Below are positions 43,201 through 52,225 of a stretch of 64,000 nucleotides of DNA, piece after piece. The first letter of the stretch is position 1, and each line of letters opens with the position of its first letter. The translations under genes were made by a program, and so were the position numbers. The DNA comes from BOG-931 sp963781725 (GTDB taxonomy: Bacteria > Pseudomonadota > Alphaproteobacteria > Rhizobiales > Xanthobacteraceae): positions 434,001 to 498,000 of the forward strand of contig CAWAGV010000001.1 in the NCBI GenBank assembly GCA_963781725.1, read 5' to 3'. The notes under the pieces were generated by a model. The model did not search any database. It saw nothing but the letters and a program-made list of their open reading frames with translations, and had not been told where the DNA came from.

Positions 43201-44337
43201 CTAGCCGGCGGAACGGTCGGCTTTGGCCGCCCATTGCGCCAGCGTCTGCGCGCGAAAATCATCGAACCGGCCCGCTGCAATGGCGCCGCGCGCGCCCGCC
43301 ATCAGGTCCTGGTAGTAGTACAGGTTGATGATCGACAGCAGCGTGCCGCCGAGCGCCTCGCCGGCGCGAAACAGGTGATGCAGATAGGCGCGTGAAAAAT
43401 CCCGCGCGGCCGGGCAACGGCTTTCGGCATCGAGCGGACGCGGATCCTCGGCGTGATGCGCGTTCTTGATGTTGATCGGTCCGAAACGGGTAAATGCCAA
43501 TCCATGCCGCCCGTTGCGGGTCGGCATCACGCAATCGAACATATCGATGCCGCGGGCGACCGCTTCGAGCAGATCGGCAGGCGTACCGACCCCCATCAGA
43601 TAATGCGGCTTGTCCTGCGGCAGCGCCGGTGTTGTCTCGGCGACCACCTTGAGCATTACCTCCTGCGGTTCGCCGACGGCGAGACCGCCGATCGCATAGC
43701 CGTCAAAGCCGATATTCACCAGCGCACGGGCGCTCTGGACGCGCAAGGCTGGATCGTCGCCGCCTTGCACGATGCCGAACAGCGCCTGTCCGGCCGACGC
43801 TTTCTCAAAAGCCCGCCTGGAGCGTTCCGCCCAGCGCAACGAGAGCTGCATCGCGCGCTCGATGTCGGCGCGCTCCGCCGGCAGTTTCACGCATTCATCG
43901 AGCTGCATGGCGATATCCGAGCCCAGCAGGATTTGCACTTCCATGGCACGCTCGGGCGTGAGTTCGACCATCGCGCCGTCGAGATGCGAACGGAAGGTGA
44001 CGCCCTGCTCCGTGACTTTGCGCAGGCTCGACAGCGACATCACCTGGAAGCCGCCGGAATCCGTCAGGATCGGATAAGGCCAGTGCATGAAAGCGTGCAG
44101 GCCGCCAAGCGCGGCGACGCGCTCCGCGGAAGGCCGCAACATCAGGTGATAGGTGTTGCCAAGCATGATATCGGCGCCGGACGCCTTGACGTCGTCGTGA
44201 TGCACGCCCTTGATCGCCGCCTGGGTGCCGACCGGCGTGAAAGCCGGTGTGCGCACCACGCCGTGCGGCGTCGTGATCGCGCCGGTCCGCGCCGCACCGT
44301 CCGTCGCCATCAGGCGAAAGCCGAAACCCTCCGTCAT
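43201..44337 (-). CDS. tgt: tRNA-guanine transglycosylase
   Basis: A 378-residue enzyme exchanging guanine-34 for preQ1 in Asp, Asn, His and Tyr tRNAs on the way to queuosine. Marks are GNTYHLMLRP, ILTDSGGFQVMSL (catalytic Asp region), GIVQGG, GYAIGGLAVGE, MGVGTPADLLEAVARGIDMF and DCVMPTRNGRHG. In the usual zinc site C-x-C-x-x-C...H, the sequence reads ESRCPAARDFSRAYLHHLF, so only one of three cysteines remains. The short start (MTEGFGF) is chosen by homology. It lies near queA, the next enzyme of the pathway, on the same strand. Confidence 0.96.
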   Translation of the reverse strand: MTEGFGFRLMATDGAARTGAITTPHGVVRTPAFTPVGTQAAIKGVHHDDVKASGADIMLGNTYHLMLRPSAERVAALGGLHAFMHWPYPILTDSGGFQVMSLSSLRKVTEQGVTFRSHLDGAMVELTPERAMEVQILLGSDIAMQLDECVKLPAERADIERAMQLSLRWAERSRRAFEKASAGQALFGIVQGGDDPALRVQSARALVNIGFDGYAIGGLAVGEPQEVMLKVVAETTPALPQDKPHYLMGVGTPADLLEAVARGIDMFDCVMPTRNGRHGLAFTRFGPINIKNAHHAEDPRPLDAESRCPAARDFSRAYLHHLFRAGEALGGTLLSIINLYYYQDLMAGARGAIAAGRFDDFRAQTLAQWAAKADRSAG

Positions 44338-44570
44338 CTGCGCCCGATACCTCCGGCAGCCGCCTGCGCTGTCTTGTACTCTGGTAGCGAATTGCAATAG
44401 CCTGAGCAAAGAGCTGCCAACGGATCGTGCCGACGTTCCGCAAATCAAAGGCAGCGTTTCTGCCCCCGGCGGGCCACCCACTCAAAGCTTCCGATCAGCG
44501 CCGCGATTTACAGCCGGCGCCATAACCCTGTCCGCGGATCGACAGCGCGCGGACGCGATGGAGCTGAGAC

Positions 44571-44693
44571 ATGGACCTCGTCAACGTTGCACTGTTGCTT
44601 ATTTTCATCGCCATTATGGCGATGATCCCGATCGGCTGCCACATGACGCGCGGTCACGGCAAGCCGGGCGCGGTCGGCGGCGCGCACCACTGA
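44571..44693 (+). CDS. Tiny membrane protein (40 aa)
   Basis: ATG 44571 opens a 40-residue frame (MDLVNVALLLIFIAIMAMIP, then IGCHMTRGHGKPGAVGGAHH) with one hydrophobic helix and a His/Gly-rich tail, ending just before queA's stop on the other strand. Upstream GGAGCTGAGAC could act as ribosome site. Similar small proteins with a His-rich end occur in many alphaproteobacteria, but the family is not certain. Confidence 0.4.
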   Translation: MDLVNVALLLIFIAIMAMIPIGCHMTRGHGKPGAVGGAHH

Positions 44694-44706
44694 GACGCCG
44701 CGCCTG

Positions 44707-45792
44707 TCAGGACTTGCTATCTTTTCGAAACAGCAGGCAGGCGTCGCCGTACGAATAGAATCTGTAGCCGCTGGCGATGGCGTGCGCGTACGCCTGTTTC
44801 ATGGTGTCGAGGCCGCACAGCGCTGACACCAGCATGAACAGGGTCGAGCGCGGCAGATGGAAGTTGGTGAGCATGCCGTCGATCGCGCGAAACCGGTAAC
44901 CCGGCGTGATGAACAGCGCCGTCTCGCCCGAGAAGGCCGACAGCGTTCCGTCGTCCGATGCGGCGCTTTCCAGCAGCCGCAGCGACGTTGAGCCGACAGC
45001 GACGATGCGGCCGCCACTTTGGCGCACTCCGTTGAGCGCCGCCGCGGTCTCGGCGGTGACGATGCCCCACTCGGCGTGCATGCGGTGATCCGCGGTGTCG
45101 TCGGACTTCACCGGCAGAAACGTGCCCGGGCCGACGTGCAGCGTGACGCGATGCAGGGCGATGCCGCTCTCCGCCAGCGCCTGCACCAGCCGGCCGGTAA
45201 AATGGAGCCCGGCGGTTGGTGCGGCGACGGAACCGTCTTCGCGCGCAAACATGGTTTGATAGTCGCTTCGGTCTTGTTCGTCAGGCGCGCGGCGTCCGGC
45301 GATATAGGGCGGCAACGGCATGTCGCCACGTTCTTCCAGGGCCTGGTCGAGCACCGGGCCGTGAAACGCGAAGGCAAAGGTCACCGCGCCGCCCTCGCCT
45401 CTGGCTTCGACCGTGGCGTCGAGCTGGCCGAGGAAGCAGACCCGGCCCTCGGTGCCGAAGCGCACCACGTCGCCTGCCTGAAGCCGCTTCGCCGGGCGCA
45501 CCAGCGCGCGCCAGCGTGAGCCGTCGAGCCGCTGCACGAGCGTGGCCTCGATCGCGGGCTCGGCGTCGCCGCGGCCGATGCGGCGCCCGTGCAGACTGGC
45601 CGGAAGTACTTTGGTGTCGTTGACCACAAGCGCATCGCCGGCTTTCAGCAGGTCCGGCAGGTCGGCAACCGTACGATCATCGAGCGCAGCGCCCGGATGC
45701 ACCACCAGCAGCCGGGCGGAGTCGCGCGGCGAGGCCGGCCGCAGCGCGATGCGGTCTTCGGGAAGCGCGAAATCGAACAATTCGGTGCGCAT
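44707..45792 (-). CDS. queA: S-adenosylmethionine:tRNA ribosyltransferase-isomerase
   Basis: A 361-residue enzyme that transfers the ribosyl group of SAM to preQ1 in tRNA, forming epoxyqueuosine. Marks are FDFALPEDRIALRPASPRDS, LVVNDTKVLPASLHGR, VAAPTAGLHFTGRLVQAL, LHVGPGTFLPVKSDD, HAEWGIV, TNFHLPRSTLFMLVSALCG and ASGYRFYSYGDACLL. Length is normal. It is upstream of tgt on the same strand, with a tiny opposite-strand gene between. Divergent from the GT9 glycosyltransferase. Confidence 0.97.
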   Translation of the reverse strand: MRTELFDFALPEDRIALRPASPRDSARLLVVHPGAALDDRTVADLPDLLKAGDALVVNDTKVLPASLHGRRIGRGDAEPAIEATLVQRLDGSRWRALVRPAKRLQAGDVVRFGTEGRVCFLGQLDATVEARGEGGAVTFAFAFHGPVLDQALEERGDMPLPPYIAGRRAPDEQDRSDYQTMFAREDGSVAAPTAGLHFTGRLVQALAESGIALHRVTLHVGPGTFLPVKSDDTADHRMHAEWGIVTAETAAALNGVRQSGGRIVAVGSTSLRLLESAASDDGTLSAFSGETALFITPGYRFRAIDGMLTNFHLPRSTLFMLVSALCGLDTMKQAYAHAIASGYRFYSYGDACLLFRKDSKS

Positions 45793-45878
45793 GGTTTCGG
45801 GTCGTTATGGAGCTAGATTGCGGGCCGCGCGATCATGCTAAAGGAAGCCATATCGCAACCTTTGGGACGGCAATCAAC

Positions 45879-46874
45879 GTGACGGGCAGCGCGGTCATTC
45901 AGGTCAAGCCTGGTATCGGCGATGTCGTCTGGCACCTGCCGTTCATCCGGGCCATAGCCGCGGCATCGCCGGGCGGCCAGGTGACGTTTTTGGCGCCGCC
46001 GACCAGCAATGCCCGCGACCTGCTCGACGAGGAGCCGAGCGTTGCCGAGGTGCTTTATTTCGAGCACGGCGGTTCCGAGGTGCGGCGCGGCCTCAATCTG
46101 CTGAAGCTGTCGCGGCTTCTGAGGCGCAGCAATTTCCGCACGCTGTGGGTGCTCGATCGCACCATCCGTCCGGCGCTTGCGGCATGGGTCGCCGGCGTAC
46201 CGGAGCGCATCGGTCTCGGCCTCGGGCCGCAGCGGCTATTCATCACCAACCGTGGCGTCGACCAAAAGCATTTCCACGACGAACCGATCGGCTGGCTGAC
46301 CGCGCTGATGGCGGCGATGCAGGTGCCCTTGCCGGCGCGCGACATCGATCTGCCGGTTGCCGCCGAAACCCTGCTCGACATCGACGCCAAATTCGCCGCC
46401 GAGCCGCAGCCGTGGATCGCGCTCGGTATCGCCGCGTCGCATCCCGACAAAGATTGGCCCGAAGGCCATTGGGCGGAATTCGCCGCGACGCTGCGCCAGC
46501 GCACCAAAGGTTCGATCTTCCTGATCGGCGGGCCGCAGGATGCGGTACGCGCGCAGGCCCTGATCGCGCGAACGCCGAGCGCCGCGTTGATCAATGCCTG
46601 CGGTCTGAAACTGATGCAGTCGGTGGCGCTGCTGCGCCACGCCGACCTTTTCATCGGCGCCAATTCCGGGCCGCTGAACCTTGCCGCGGCATCCGGCACC
46701 GATGCGTTCGGACTGTTTGGCAATACGCCGGTGCTGACCTATTCCGGATACATCCACGCCGTCGTGCCGGAAGGCGGCCCGTCCCCGGACGGCATGGCGC
46801 GCATTACGCCTGCCGACGTGCTCAGACAGATCGAGCCTTATCTTGTGGCTGGCGAGAAACCTTCCGCCGCCTAG
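45879..46874 (+). CDS. Glycosyltransferase family 9 (heptosyltransferase-like)
   Basis: A 331-residue ADP-heptose:LPS heptosyltransferase-like protein: AVIQVKPGIGDVVWHLPFIR at the N-terminus, IALGIAASHPDKDWPEGHWA, IFLIGGPQDAVRAQALI and DLFIGANSGPLNLAAASGTD with the usual donor-site residues. The GTG at 45879 is preferred because it starts right before the first beta strand; an ATG at 45807 in the same frame is possible. It likely adds a sugar to LPS core or another envelope glycan. An FkbM methyltransferase follows on the opposite strand. Confidence 0.85.
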   Translation: MTGSAVIQVKPGIGDVVWHLPFIRAIAAASPGGQVTFLAPPTSNARDLLDEEPSVAEVLYFEHGGSEVRRGLNLLKLSRLLRRSNFRTLWVLDRTIRPALAAWVAGVPERIGLGLGPQRLFITNRGVDQKHFHDEPIGWLTALMAAMQVPLPARDIDLPVAAETLLDIDAKFAAEPQPWIALGIAASHPDKDWPEGHWAEFAATLRQRTKGSIFLIGGPQDAVRAQALIARTPSAALINACGLKLMQSVALLRHADLFIGANSGPLNLAAASGTDAFGLFGNTPVLTYSGYIHAVVPEGGPSPDGMARITPADVLRQIEPYLVAGEKPSAA

Positions 46875-46880
46875 CGTGCT

Positions 46881-47615
46881 TCAAATGTGGTTTTCAAAGA
46901 CGAAGTTCGGCAGGAAATCCGCGACCAGGTCGTAGCCGGCCTCCGCCATCATGGCGATGACCCGGTCCCGGGTCTCGAACGCCTCGATCTGGACGAGGCA
47001 GCGGTTGGAGCGAAGCGTCCGCGCCATGCCGGCGAGCACGTTGCACTCGTAGTGCTCGACGTCGATCTTGATCGCGAGTTTTTGCCCGGACAGCGCCAAC
47101 ACGTCGTCGAGCCGCACCACCTCGACGTCGTAGCCGGCGCCGGCGTTGCCATCGCCGACGATCCGCGAAAAGCCGCCGTCGATCGAACCCGGCACCAGCC
47201 GGCTCCGGCCGGCCACGTCGCCGACCGCGACTTCGTGGATGTCGGCAAGGCCGAGCAGCCCGTTGATCAGCAGATTGGCGCGCAGGTGAACGAGGTTGGT
47301 GCGGTCCGGTTCGAACAGGATCGCGCGCGGTACGCTGCCGTTCTTCAAGAGCGTGCAGGAGTAGAGTCCGATATTGGCGCCGATATCGAGGAACACGTCG
47401 GGCCGCAGCCGCGCGCAACGGGCGATGAAATCGGTCAGTTCGTTCTGCTCGGCGATGTTGGCCGATATTTCCAGCGTGCCGACGCCGGTCGGCTGCAGCA
47501 GGAAGTCGGCGCCGAAATAGCGGGCGATGAAATAATGCCGGCTATGGAAGAGCTTGTTGAAGGGTTTGCGCAACCGGCGGCGAAGCTTGGCCTGCCACAA
47601 CTCCTGCCAGGGCAT
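46881..47615 (-). CDS. FkbM family SAM-dependent methyltransferase
   Basis: A 244-residue methyltransferase with the FkbM domain: RPDVFLDIGANIGLYSCTLL (SAM motif I), AILFEPDRTNLVHLRANLLI, EVVRLDDVLALSGQKLAIKI and DVEHYECNVLAGM (the D-x-E-x-x-E pattern of FkbM). It probably O-methylates a glycan or lipid. The N-terminus is basic and amphipathic (KLRRRLRKPFNKLFHSRHYF). Convergent with GT9, ending seven bases apart, which suggests a shared envelope-glycan function. Confidence 0.9.
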   Translation of the reverse strand: MPWQELWQAKLRRRLRKPFNKLFHSRHYFIARYFGADFLLQPTGVGTLEISANIAEQNELTDFIARCARLRPDVFLDIGANIGLYSCTLLKNGSVPRAILFEPDRTNLVHLRANLLINGLLGLADIHEVAVGDVAGRSRLVPGSIDGGFSRIVGDGNAGAGYDVEVVRLDDVLALSGQKLAIKIDVEHYECNVLAGMARTLRSNRCLVQIEAFETRDRVIAMMAEAGYDLVADFLPNFVFENHI

Positions 47616-47654
47616 GATCCGGTTTCCGCGCGTCCCTCGGCCTTGCGGCGTTAC

Positions 47655-48137
47655 CTATTTGACGTCGGCTGCGACCTGCATGCGGATGATCTTGTCGGGA
47701 TCGCGCGGCGGCTCGCCACGCTTGAGCTTGTCGACCACGTCCATGCCTTCGACCACCTCGCCGACCACGGTGTACTGGCCGTTGAGGAAATGGCCTTCGT
47801 CGAACATGATGAAGAACTGGCTGTTGGCTGAATCGTTGCTGTGGCCCTTGCGCGCCATGCCGACGATGCCGCGGTCGAACGGAACCTTGGAGAACTCGGC
47901 CTTCAGGTCTGGATGTTTCGAGCCGCCGGTGCCGTTACCGTGCTGGCCGTCGCCGGTCTGCGCCATGAAGCCGTCGATGACGCGGTGAAACGGCACATTG
48001 TCGTAAAACTTGTCTCGCGCCAGCATCTTCAACCGTTCGGCGTGTCCGGGCGCTACGTCGGTGCGCAACGCAATGACGATGGTTCCCGGCGCGGTCTCGA
48101 GGATGAGCGTGTTTTCTGGATCTTTGTGCTCGGCCAT
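47655..48137 (-). CDS. ppiB: Cytoplasmic peptidyl-prolyl cis-trans isomerase (cyclophilin)
   Basis: A 160-residue cyclophilin without a signal peptide. Active-site regions are FYDNVPFHRVIDGFMAQTGD (with the catalytic Arg), GMARKGHSNDSANSQFFIMF and FLNGQYTVVGEVVEGMDVVD. It accelerates proline isomerisation in protein folding. It lies 48 bases after the exported cyclophilin on the same strand; the pair plus coaD form a likely operon, an order common in Rhizobiales. Confidence 0.95.
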   Translation of the reverse strand: MAEHKDPENTLILETAPGTIVIALRTDVAPGHAERLKMLARDKFYDNVPFHRVIDGFMAQTGDGQHGNGTGGSKHPDLKAEFSKVPFDRGIVGMARKGHSNDSANSQFFIMFDEGHFLNGQYTVVGEVVEGMDVVDKLKRGEPPRDPDKIIRMQVAADVK

Positions 48138-48185
48138 AATCTGTTCCTTTGCTGAAATCGTTTCGGGCGCAACGCCAGACGCGCC

Positions 48186-48812
48186 TTATGGTTCGATCGT
48201 CGCTTTCTTGACGAAATCCATCTTGCCGAATTCCTTCATCAGGTAGGCGTTGCCTTCCTGCTGCAGGCGGCCTTGGTCAGGACCCGAACCGCGCGGCGCG
48301 CCCTCGCCGTAGCCGCTGTAAAGCGCGTCGACGACGTTCATGCCCGAGACGACCTGCCCGAACGGCGCAAAGCCCATGCCGTCGAGGCGGGCATTGTCGC
48401 CGAAGTTGATGAAGACCTGCGTGGTGCGGGTGTTCGGACCGGCAGTCGCGAACGTCACCATGCCGCGGGTGTTGCTCTGCTTCACCGCATCGTCACGGAT
48501 GCGCGCCTCGCGCCAGTGCGCGGAAATAGCCGGATCGCCGTGGATGCCGAATTGCACCATGAAGCCGGAGACAACGCGGAAGAAGCGCACGTTGTCGAAG
48601 AAGCCGTTCTTGACCAGGTTATAGAAACGATCGGCGGCGAGCGGCGCCCAGTCGCGATGCACCTCGATCACGAACGCGCCCTTGCTGGTGTCGAACTTGG
48701 CCTTGTAGACCGGCGGCGCCTGCTCGGTGAGCGCGGCGGGATTGGCGAGCTGCTGGCTCATCGCCGGAGCCGCGATCACAAGCGCAAACAGAACTGCAAT
48801 CAGACGAACCAT
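48186..48812 (-). CDS. Exported peptidyl-prolyl cis-trans isomerase (cyclophilin)
   Basis: A 208-residue cyclophilin with a signal peptide (VRLIAVLFALVIAAPAMSQQ). Core marks are DRFYNLVKNGFFDNVRFFRV, VSGFMVQFGIHGDP and TTQVFINFGDNARLDGMGFA. It differs from PpiB in having a long C-terminal tail (EGAPRGSGPDQGRLQQEGNA...). Periplasmic folding helper. Second gene of the coaD-cyclophilin-ppiB group on the minus strand. Confidence 0.93.
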   Translation of the reverse strand: MVRLIAVLFALVIAAPAMSQQLANPAALTEQAPPVYKAKFDTSKGAFVIEVHRDWAPLAADRFYNLVKNGFFDNVRFFRVVSGFMVQFGIHGDPAISAHWREARIRDDAVKQSNTRGMVTFATAGPNTRTTQVFINFGDNARLDGMGFAPFGQVVSGMNVVDALYSGYGEGAPRGSGPDQGRLQQEGNAYLMKEFGKMDFVKKATIEP

Positions 48813-48833
48813 GTCATCTCCCGGAGGGGTTTT

Positions 48834-49334
48834 TCAGGCTTTGGCGAACTTCTTTTTCAGCCGTGCCGCAACCTGCGCCGGCACAAAAGCCGAAACGTCG
48901 CCGCCCATGGCAGCGATCTGGCGCACCAGCGTGGCGGTGATCGGGCGGACGGCGGGGGACGCCGGCATGAATATGGTCTGCACCTTCGGCGCCATCGCCG
49001 CGTTCATGCCGGCCATCTGCATTTCGTAGTCGAAGTCGGTGGCGTCGCGGACGCCGCGGACCAGGATCGTAGCGCCCTCGCGTTGCGCCGCGGTGACGAC
49101 CAGGTCGGAGAACGTGGTGCAGGCAATGGTGCAGCCGGCCGCGCGCCCCAACGGGCCGCAGATTTCCTCCAGCATCGCCAGTCGCTCCTCGGCCGTGAAC
49201 AGCGGCGTCTTGCCGGGATGAACGCCGACCGCCAGCACCAGCCGGTCGGCGAGATGCACGGCGCCCCGGACGACGTCCAGATGGCCATTGGTGATGGGAT
49301 CAAACGAGCCGGCAAAGATCGCAGTGCGCGCCAT
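48834..49334 (-). CDS. coaD: Phosphopantetheine adenylyltransferase
   Basis: A 166-residue nucleotidyltransferase making dephospho-CoA from 4'-phosphopantetheine and ATP. Marks are AIFAGSFDPITNGHLDVVRG (the T/N-x-G-H motif), RLVLAVGVHPGKTPLF, ILVRGVRDATDFDYEMQMAG, MNAAM and a C-terminal ATLVRQIAAMGGDVSAFVP. Length is normal. First of a three-gene minus-strand group with two cyclophilins, 21 bases from the next gene. Confidence 0.97.
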   Translation of the reverse strand: MARTAIFAGSFDPITNGHLDVVRGAVHLADRLVLAVGVHPGKTPLFTAEERLAMLEEICGPLGRAAGCTIACTTFSDLVVTAAQREGATILVRGVRDATDFDYEMQMAGMNAAMAPKVQTIFMPASPAVRPITATLVRQIAAMGGDVSAFVPAQVAARLKKKFAKA

Positions 49335-49613
49335 TGCGGCGGTCTAGCCCGCGCCCAAACGAACCGCAAGCCGGCTTTCGGCCGGTCGAGGTTTGGACCG
49401 CCGGCAGTTGAAAACCATTCGCAAAGTTTCCCCAAGAACGGTTATTCGCGCGGTTTTTCAATACGCTATAAGAATCTGCGGAAGTGTGATGGGCATCAAA
49501 GAACTAAACCGCATTTCGCGCGACACAGGGACAACAGGACAAGCAACCTAATCGCTAACAAAGCGTTGCCGCAAAAGAAGACGGCTGAGGTTTGCCAAAC
49601 AGGGGCTGATGCC

Positions 49614-49907
49614 ATGCTGAAGACCCTTTACGCCATCGCTGCGGCTGCGATCGTCGCAGCCTGTCTCGTGCTCTCTCCCACATTGTCTCCGAGCGTCGAA
49701 GCCGGTGCGCCGGCGATCAACGGCAAGTCCGACCGGGCCGATACCCGCCCGCTCGGCATAGACTGCTCGCAGCGCGCGTGGCCGTACTACGAATCATCGT
49801 GCCTGCGCGACACCGCGAACCGCCTCGCCCAGCCGCATGACGTGCGCTTCATCCCGATGGACAAGAAGCAGCGTCCGGCTGTCACGGCCGCGATGGCCGC
49901 GCGCTGA
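49614..49907 (+). CDS. Small secreted hypothetical protein (97 aa)
   Basis: A 97-residue protein with a signal peptide (LYAIAAAAIVAACLVLSPTL ending VEA). The short mature part has a conserved-looking GIDCSQRAWPYYESSCLRDT with two cysteines. This C-S-Q-x-x-W-P-Y-Y-x-x-x-C motif recurs in small exported proteins of Bradyrhizobium and relatives. Function unknown. The frame is open 447 codons further upstream, but that stretch is antisense to coaD and the cyclophilin. Confidence 0.6.
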   Translation: MLKTLYAIAAAAIVAACLVLSPTLSPSVEAGAPAINGKSDRADTRPLGIDCSQRAWPYYESSCLRDTANRLAQPHDVRFIPMDKKQRPAVTAAMAAR

Positions 49908-50145
49908 GAGCCAGAGTTCGCCGATTCCGGATAATTCATCGGCGAGAAGAGTACCGCGGGGGCTCCAAACGGCGGTGCTCATGGCCTGTCCCCGCTGGCC
50001 GCTGATTTTCAGCTTGAAAAACCGGGTCTTAGCAAGCTGTGGCCGAAACGGCACGGCAGCGGCAATTTGTGGATGTTCGCCCTGGTCCTATAGGCCGCGA
50101 ACTTGCATGGGCGTAATCTGGTCGCGTCGGGGTATTGGGGCAACC

Positions 50146-51132
50146 ATGAACATAAGAATCATCGGCGCCGCCGCCGCGTTGCTACTGTCGTCAGGCTCGA
50201 TGGCCTTCGCGCAAGGGCTAGCGACATCCACCGGCGCAAATTCAGCAAGTTCAAGCAGTTGGGTTGCCGGGATTCACGCCGGTCATAACTGGCAGAACGG
50301 TTCGGTCGTCTACGGAATCGAGACGGATCTCTCCGGTACGGCGCTCCGGACCAATTTCAATACAGTCCTCCAGGGGACGATCGTTCCTGCGCCGGTCGCC
50401 AACACCAGCGCCGACATCGCATATTTTGGTACGTTGCGCGGCCGCCTCGGCTGGGCGGCAGGCCCGGTCCTGTTCTATGCCACCGGCGGTCTCGCTTACG
50501 GCAGTGTCGATACCAACAGCACCATAAGCACAGGCGCATTCGGCGCAACGACGAACGATGTGCGCATCGGCTGGTCCGGCGGCGGCGGTATCGAATACAA
50601 GTATTCGCCGAACGTGATCTTCAGCCTGAACTACCTGTATGTCGATCTCGGACACGTCAACTTCTCGACGGTGGCACCCTTCGGTTTGGGCTCTTCGATC
50701 CCGAGCGGGAATGTCCACGCGCAACTGCAAGCGGTGACCCTCGGCGTCAGCTGGCTGTTCTCGCCGGATGGCAAGGGGCCGCATGCCCCGTGGGAAGGCA
50801 ATTACATCGGCGGCCAGGTTGGCGGCGATTGGGGCGACCAGACAAGCGCCAGTTATTTCGCGCAGCCGATCATCGTTTCTGATATCCGGCTCAAGCGCGA
50901 CATCGTGCTGATCGGGCACCTCGACGATGGCCTTGCGCTGTACCGCTATCGCTACCTGTGGAGCGACGCGGTCTATGTCGGCGTGATGGCGCAGGAGGTG
51001 GCGGAGAAAGCCCCGAACGCCGTTGTGATGGGAGACGATGGCTATCTCCGCGTCGACTACCGGAAGCTCGGCTTGCAGTTACGCACCCAGGCCGAGTGGG
51101 ACGCGCTCACCTACGGTATTCGGCTCGATTGA
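50146..51132 (+). CDS. Outer-membrane beta-barrel protein fused to an S74 (tail-fibre chaperone) domain
   Basis: A 328-residue protein. The signal peptide (NIRIIGAAAALLLSSGSMAF) is followed by a porin-family beta-barrel of the Rhizobiales Omp25/31 kind (WVAGIHAGHNWQNGSVVYGI, YFGTLRGRLGWAAGPVLFYA, TGGLAYG, YSPNVIFSLNYLYVDLGHV, VTLGVSWLF). Residues about 240-328 are an intramolecular chaperone auto-processing domain: SDIRLKRDIVLIG with Ser245 and Lys250 at the spacing of the S74 catalytic dyad, then VGVMAQEVAEKAPNAVV and GYLRVDYRKLGL. Such domains normally trimerise phage tail fibres. The fusion is unusual. Confidence 0.8.
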   Translation: MNIRIIGAAAALLLSSGSMAFAQGLATSTGANSASSSSWVAGIHAGHNWQNGSVVYGIETDLSGTALRTNFNTVLQGTIVPAPVANTSADIAYFGTLRGRLGWAAGPVLFYATGGLAYGSVDTNSTISTGAFGATTNDVRIGWSGGGGIEYKYSPNVIFSLNYLYVDLGHVNFSTVAPFGLGSSIPSGNVHAQLQAVTLGVSWLFSPDGKGPHAPWEGNYIGGQVGGDWGDQTSASYFAQPIIVSDIRLKRDIVLIGHLDDGLALYRYRYLWSDAVYVGVMAQEVAEKAPNAVVMGDDGYLRVDYRKLGLQLRTQAEWDALTYGIRLD

Positions 51133-51172
51133 TGCGACGGCCGGTGCGCATCTTGGCGCGTACGGACCGCTG

Positions 51173-52087
51173 TCACATGAAGCCTGGATTGCGTGGAAGG
51201 TAGCGGCTCCAGTCGCCAAAGTCCCGATTGGATACGAGCACCATTGGAAAAACGATACGCATCCGATAGTCCGCAGCTACCCTGAGGGCAGCTTCGCTGC
51301 TTCCGGGAAGGAACGCGGATATCTGATTTGACTGGGCTTCGGCCGCGATATTGAGCGAGGTGCAAAATGCATCCTCCATGTCATCGCGGCTTCGCAGCCC
51401 CAGGGGCCCAATATGCCCGGTCGAAGCGATATACGTATATCCGATGCAATCATCGCCCTTATAAAGCAAAACCCCTTTCATCGCGGAGTCATCGAGCAGG
51501 TACTTGTGGTGCTTCTCCCGGGACACGCCCAAGACACTCAAATCGATTGCGGCCAGAGTGCTGAGGTCTGAGGAGGACGTTTCAGCCTGTCTGCATTTCA
51601 GGGCAGTCGGTGGGCGCCGACTGACAATCCGGTCACGATCGGTGCTGAACATGTAAACCGGAAGTCGCGGAAACATTCCGTGACGAACATAGAGCCCCTG
51701 CGACACGGTGTTGAAGGTGAATGTAATCAGGGCCTTGGTCTTGGCCGCAGTTTGATCGGCATGTTGCAACGTTCGTTTCAATAGCTCGCTGCCGATGCCG
51801 CTTCCTTGCATATGAGGCGCGATGAACAGCTCAGCAAGGAACCACAAATCGCCGCAGACCCAGCTAAAGGCGGACCCAACAATCTCGCCGTCATTCTCGG
51901 CAATCCATAGGCCTCTGGGGTCGTCGTTGAGAGAGAATATCTGAAAGGTTGCAGGACGAACCGACGCCATCGAGCCAAATCCATGGCGTTCCGTCAAATC
52001 GTTGATGCTTCTCACAACGAGTTCTTGCGCGTGCTGCAATTCCTCGGCCCGTGCGGGCCTGAACACCAACGGCATCAAAAACTCCAT
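51173..52087 (-). CDS. GNAT family N-acetyltransferase
   Basis: A 304-residue protein. The N-terminal GNAT domain has LWIAENDGEIVGSAFSWVCG, ELFIAPHMQGSGIGSELLKR (acetyl-CoA loop Q/R-x-x-G-x-G/A) and NTVSQGLYVRHGMFPRLPVY. The C-terminal half (residues about 170-304) looks like a second, degenerate GNAT repeat (GDDCIGYTYIASTGHIGPLG). Substrate unknown. Start at 52087 or the methionine five codons in (52075). Isolated gene. Confidence 0.82.
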   Translation of the reverse strand: MEFLMPLVFRPARAEELQHAQELVVRSINDLTERHGFGSMASVRPATFQIFSLNDDPRGLWIAENDGEIVGSAFSWVCGDLWFLAELFIAPHMQGSGIGSELLKRTLQHADQTAAKTKALITFTFNTVSQGLYVRHGMFPRLPVYMFSTDRDRIVSRRPPTALKCRQAETSSSDLSTLAAIDLSVLGVSREKHHKYLLDDSAMKGVLLYKGDDCIGYTYIASTGHIGPLGLRSRDDMEDAFCTSLNIAAEAQSNQISAFLPGSSEAALRVAADYRMRIVFPMVLVSNRDFGDWSRYLPRNPGFM

Positions 52088-52225
52088 CCGCCAAGAGCGA
52101 GATCAAAGGATGCCTGAGTCATCGGCAGAGATTGGCCTCGCAGCCAAATGTCCGATGTGGACCGTCAACTACCGCGCCGAAATCGAGGCTCTTGCAACGG
52201 ACGGTGATCTGCACCGTCCGTTGTT

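Noticed and set aside
48273..49613. In-frame upstream extension of the small secreted protein at 49614
   Set aside because: It would cover coaD and a cyclophilin on the other strand and bury a clear signal peptide; the ATG at 49614 is the sensible start.
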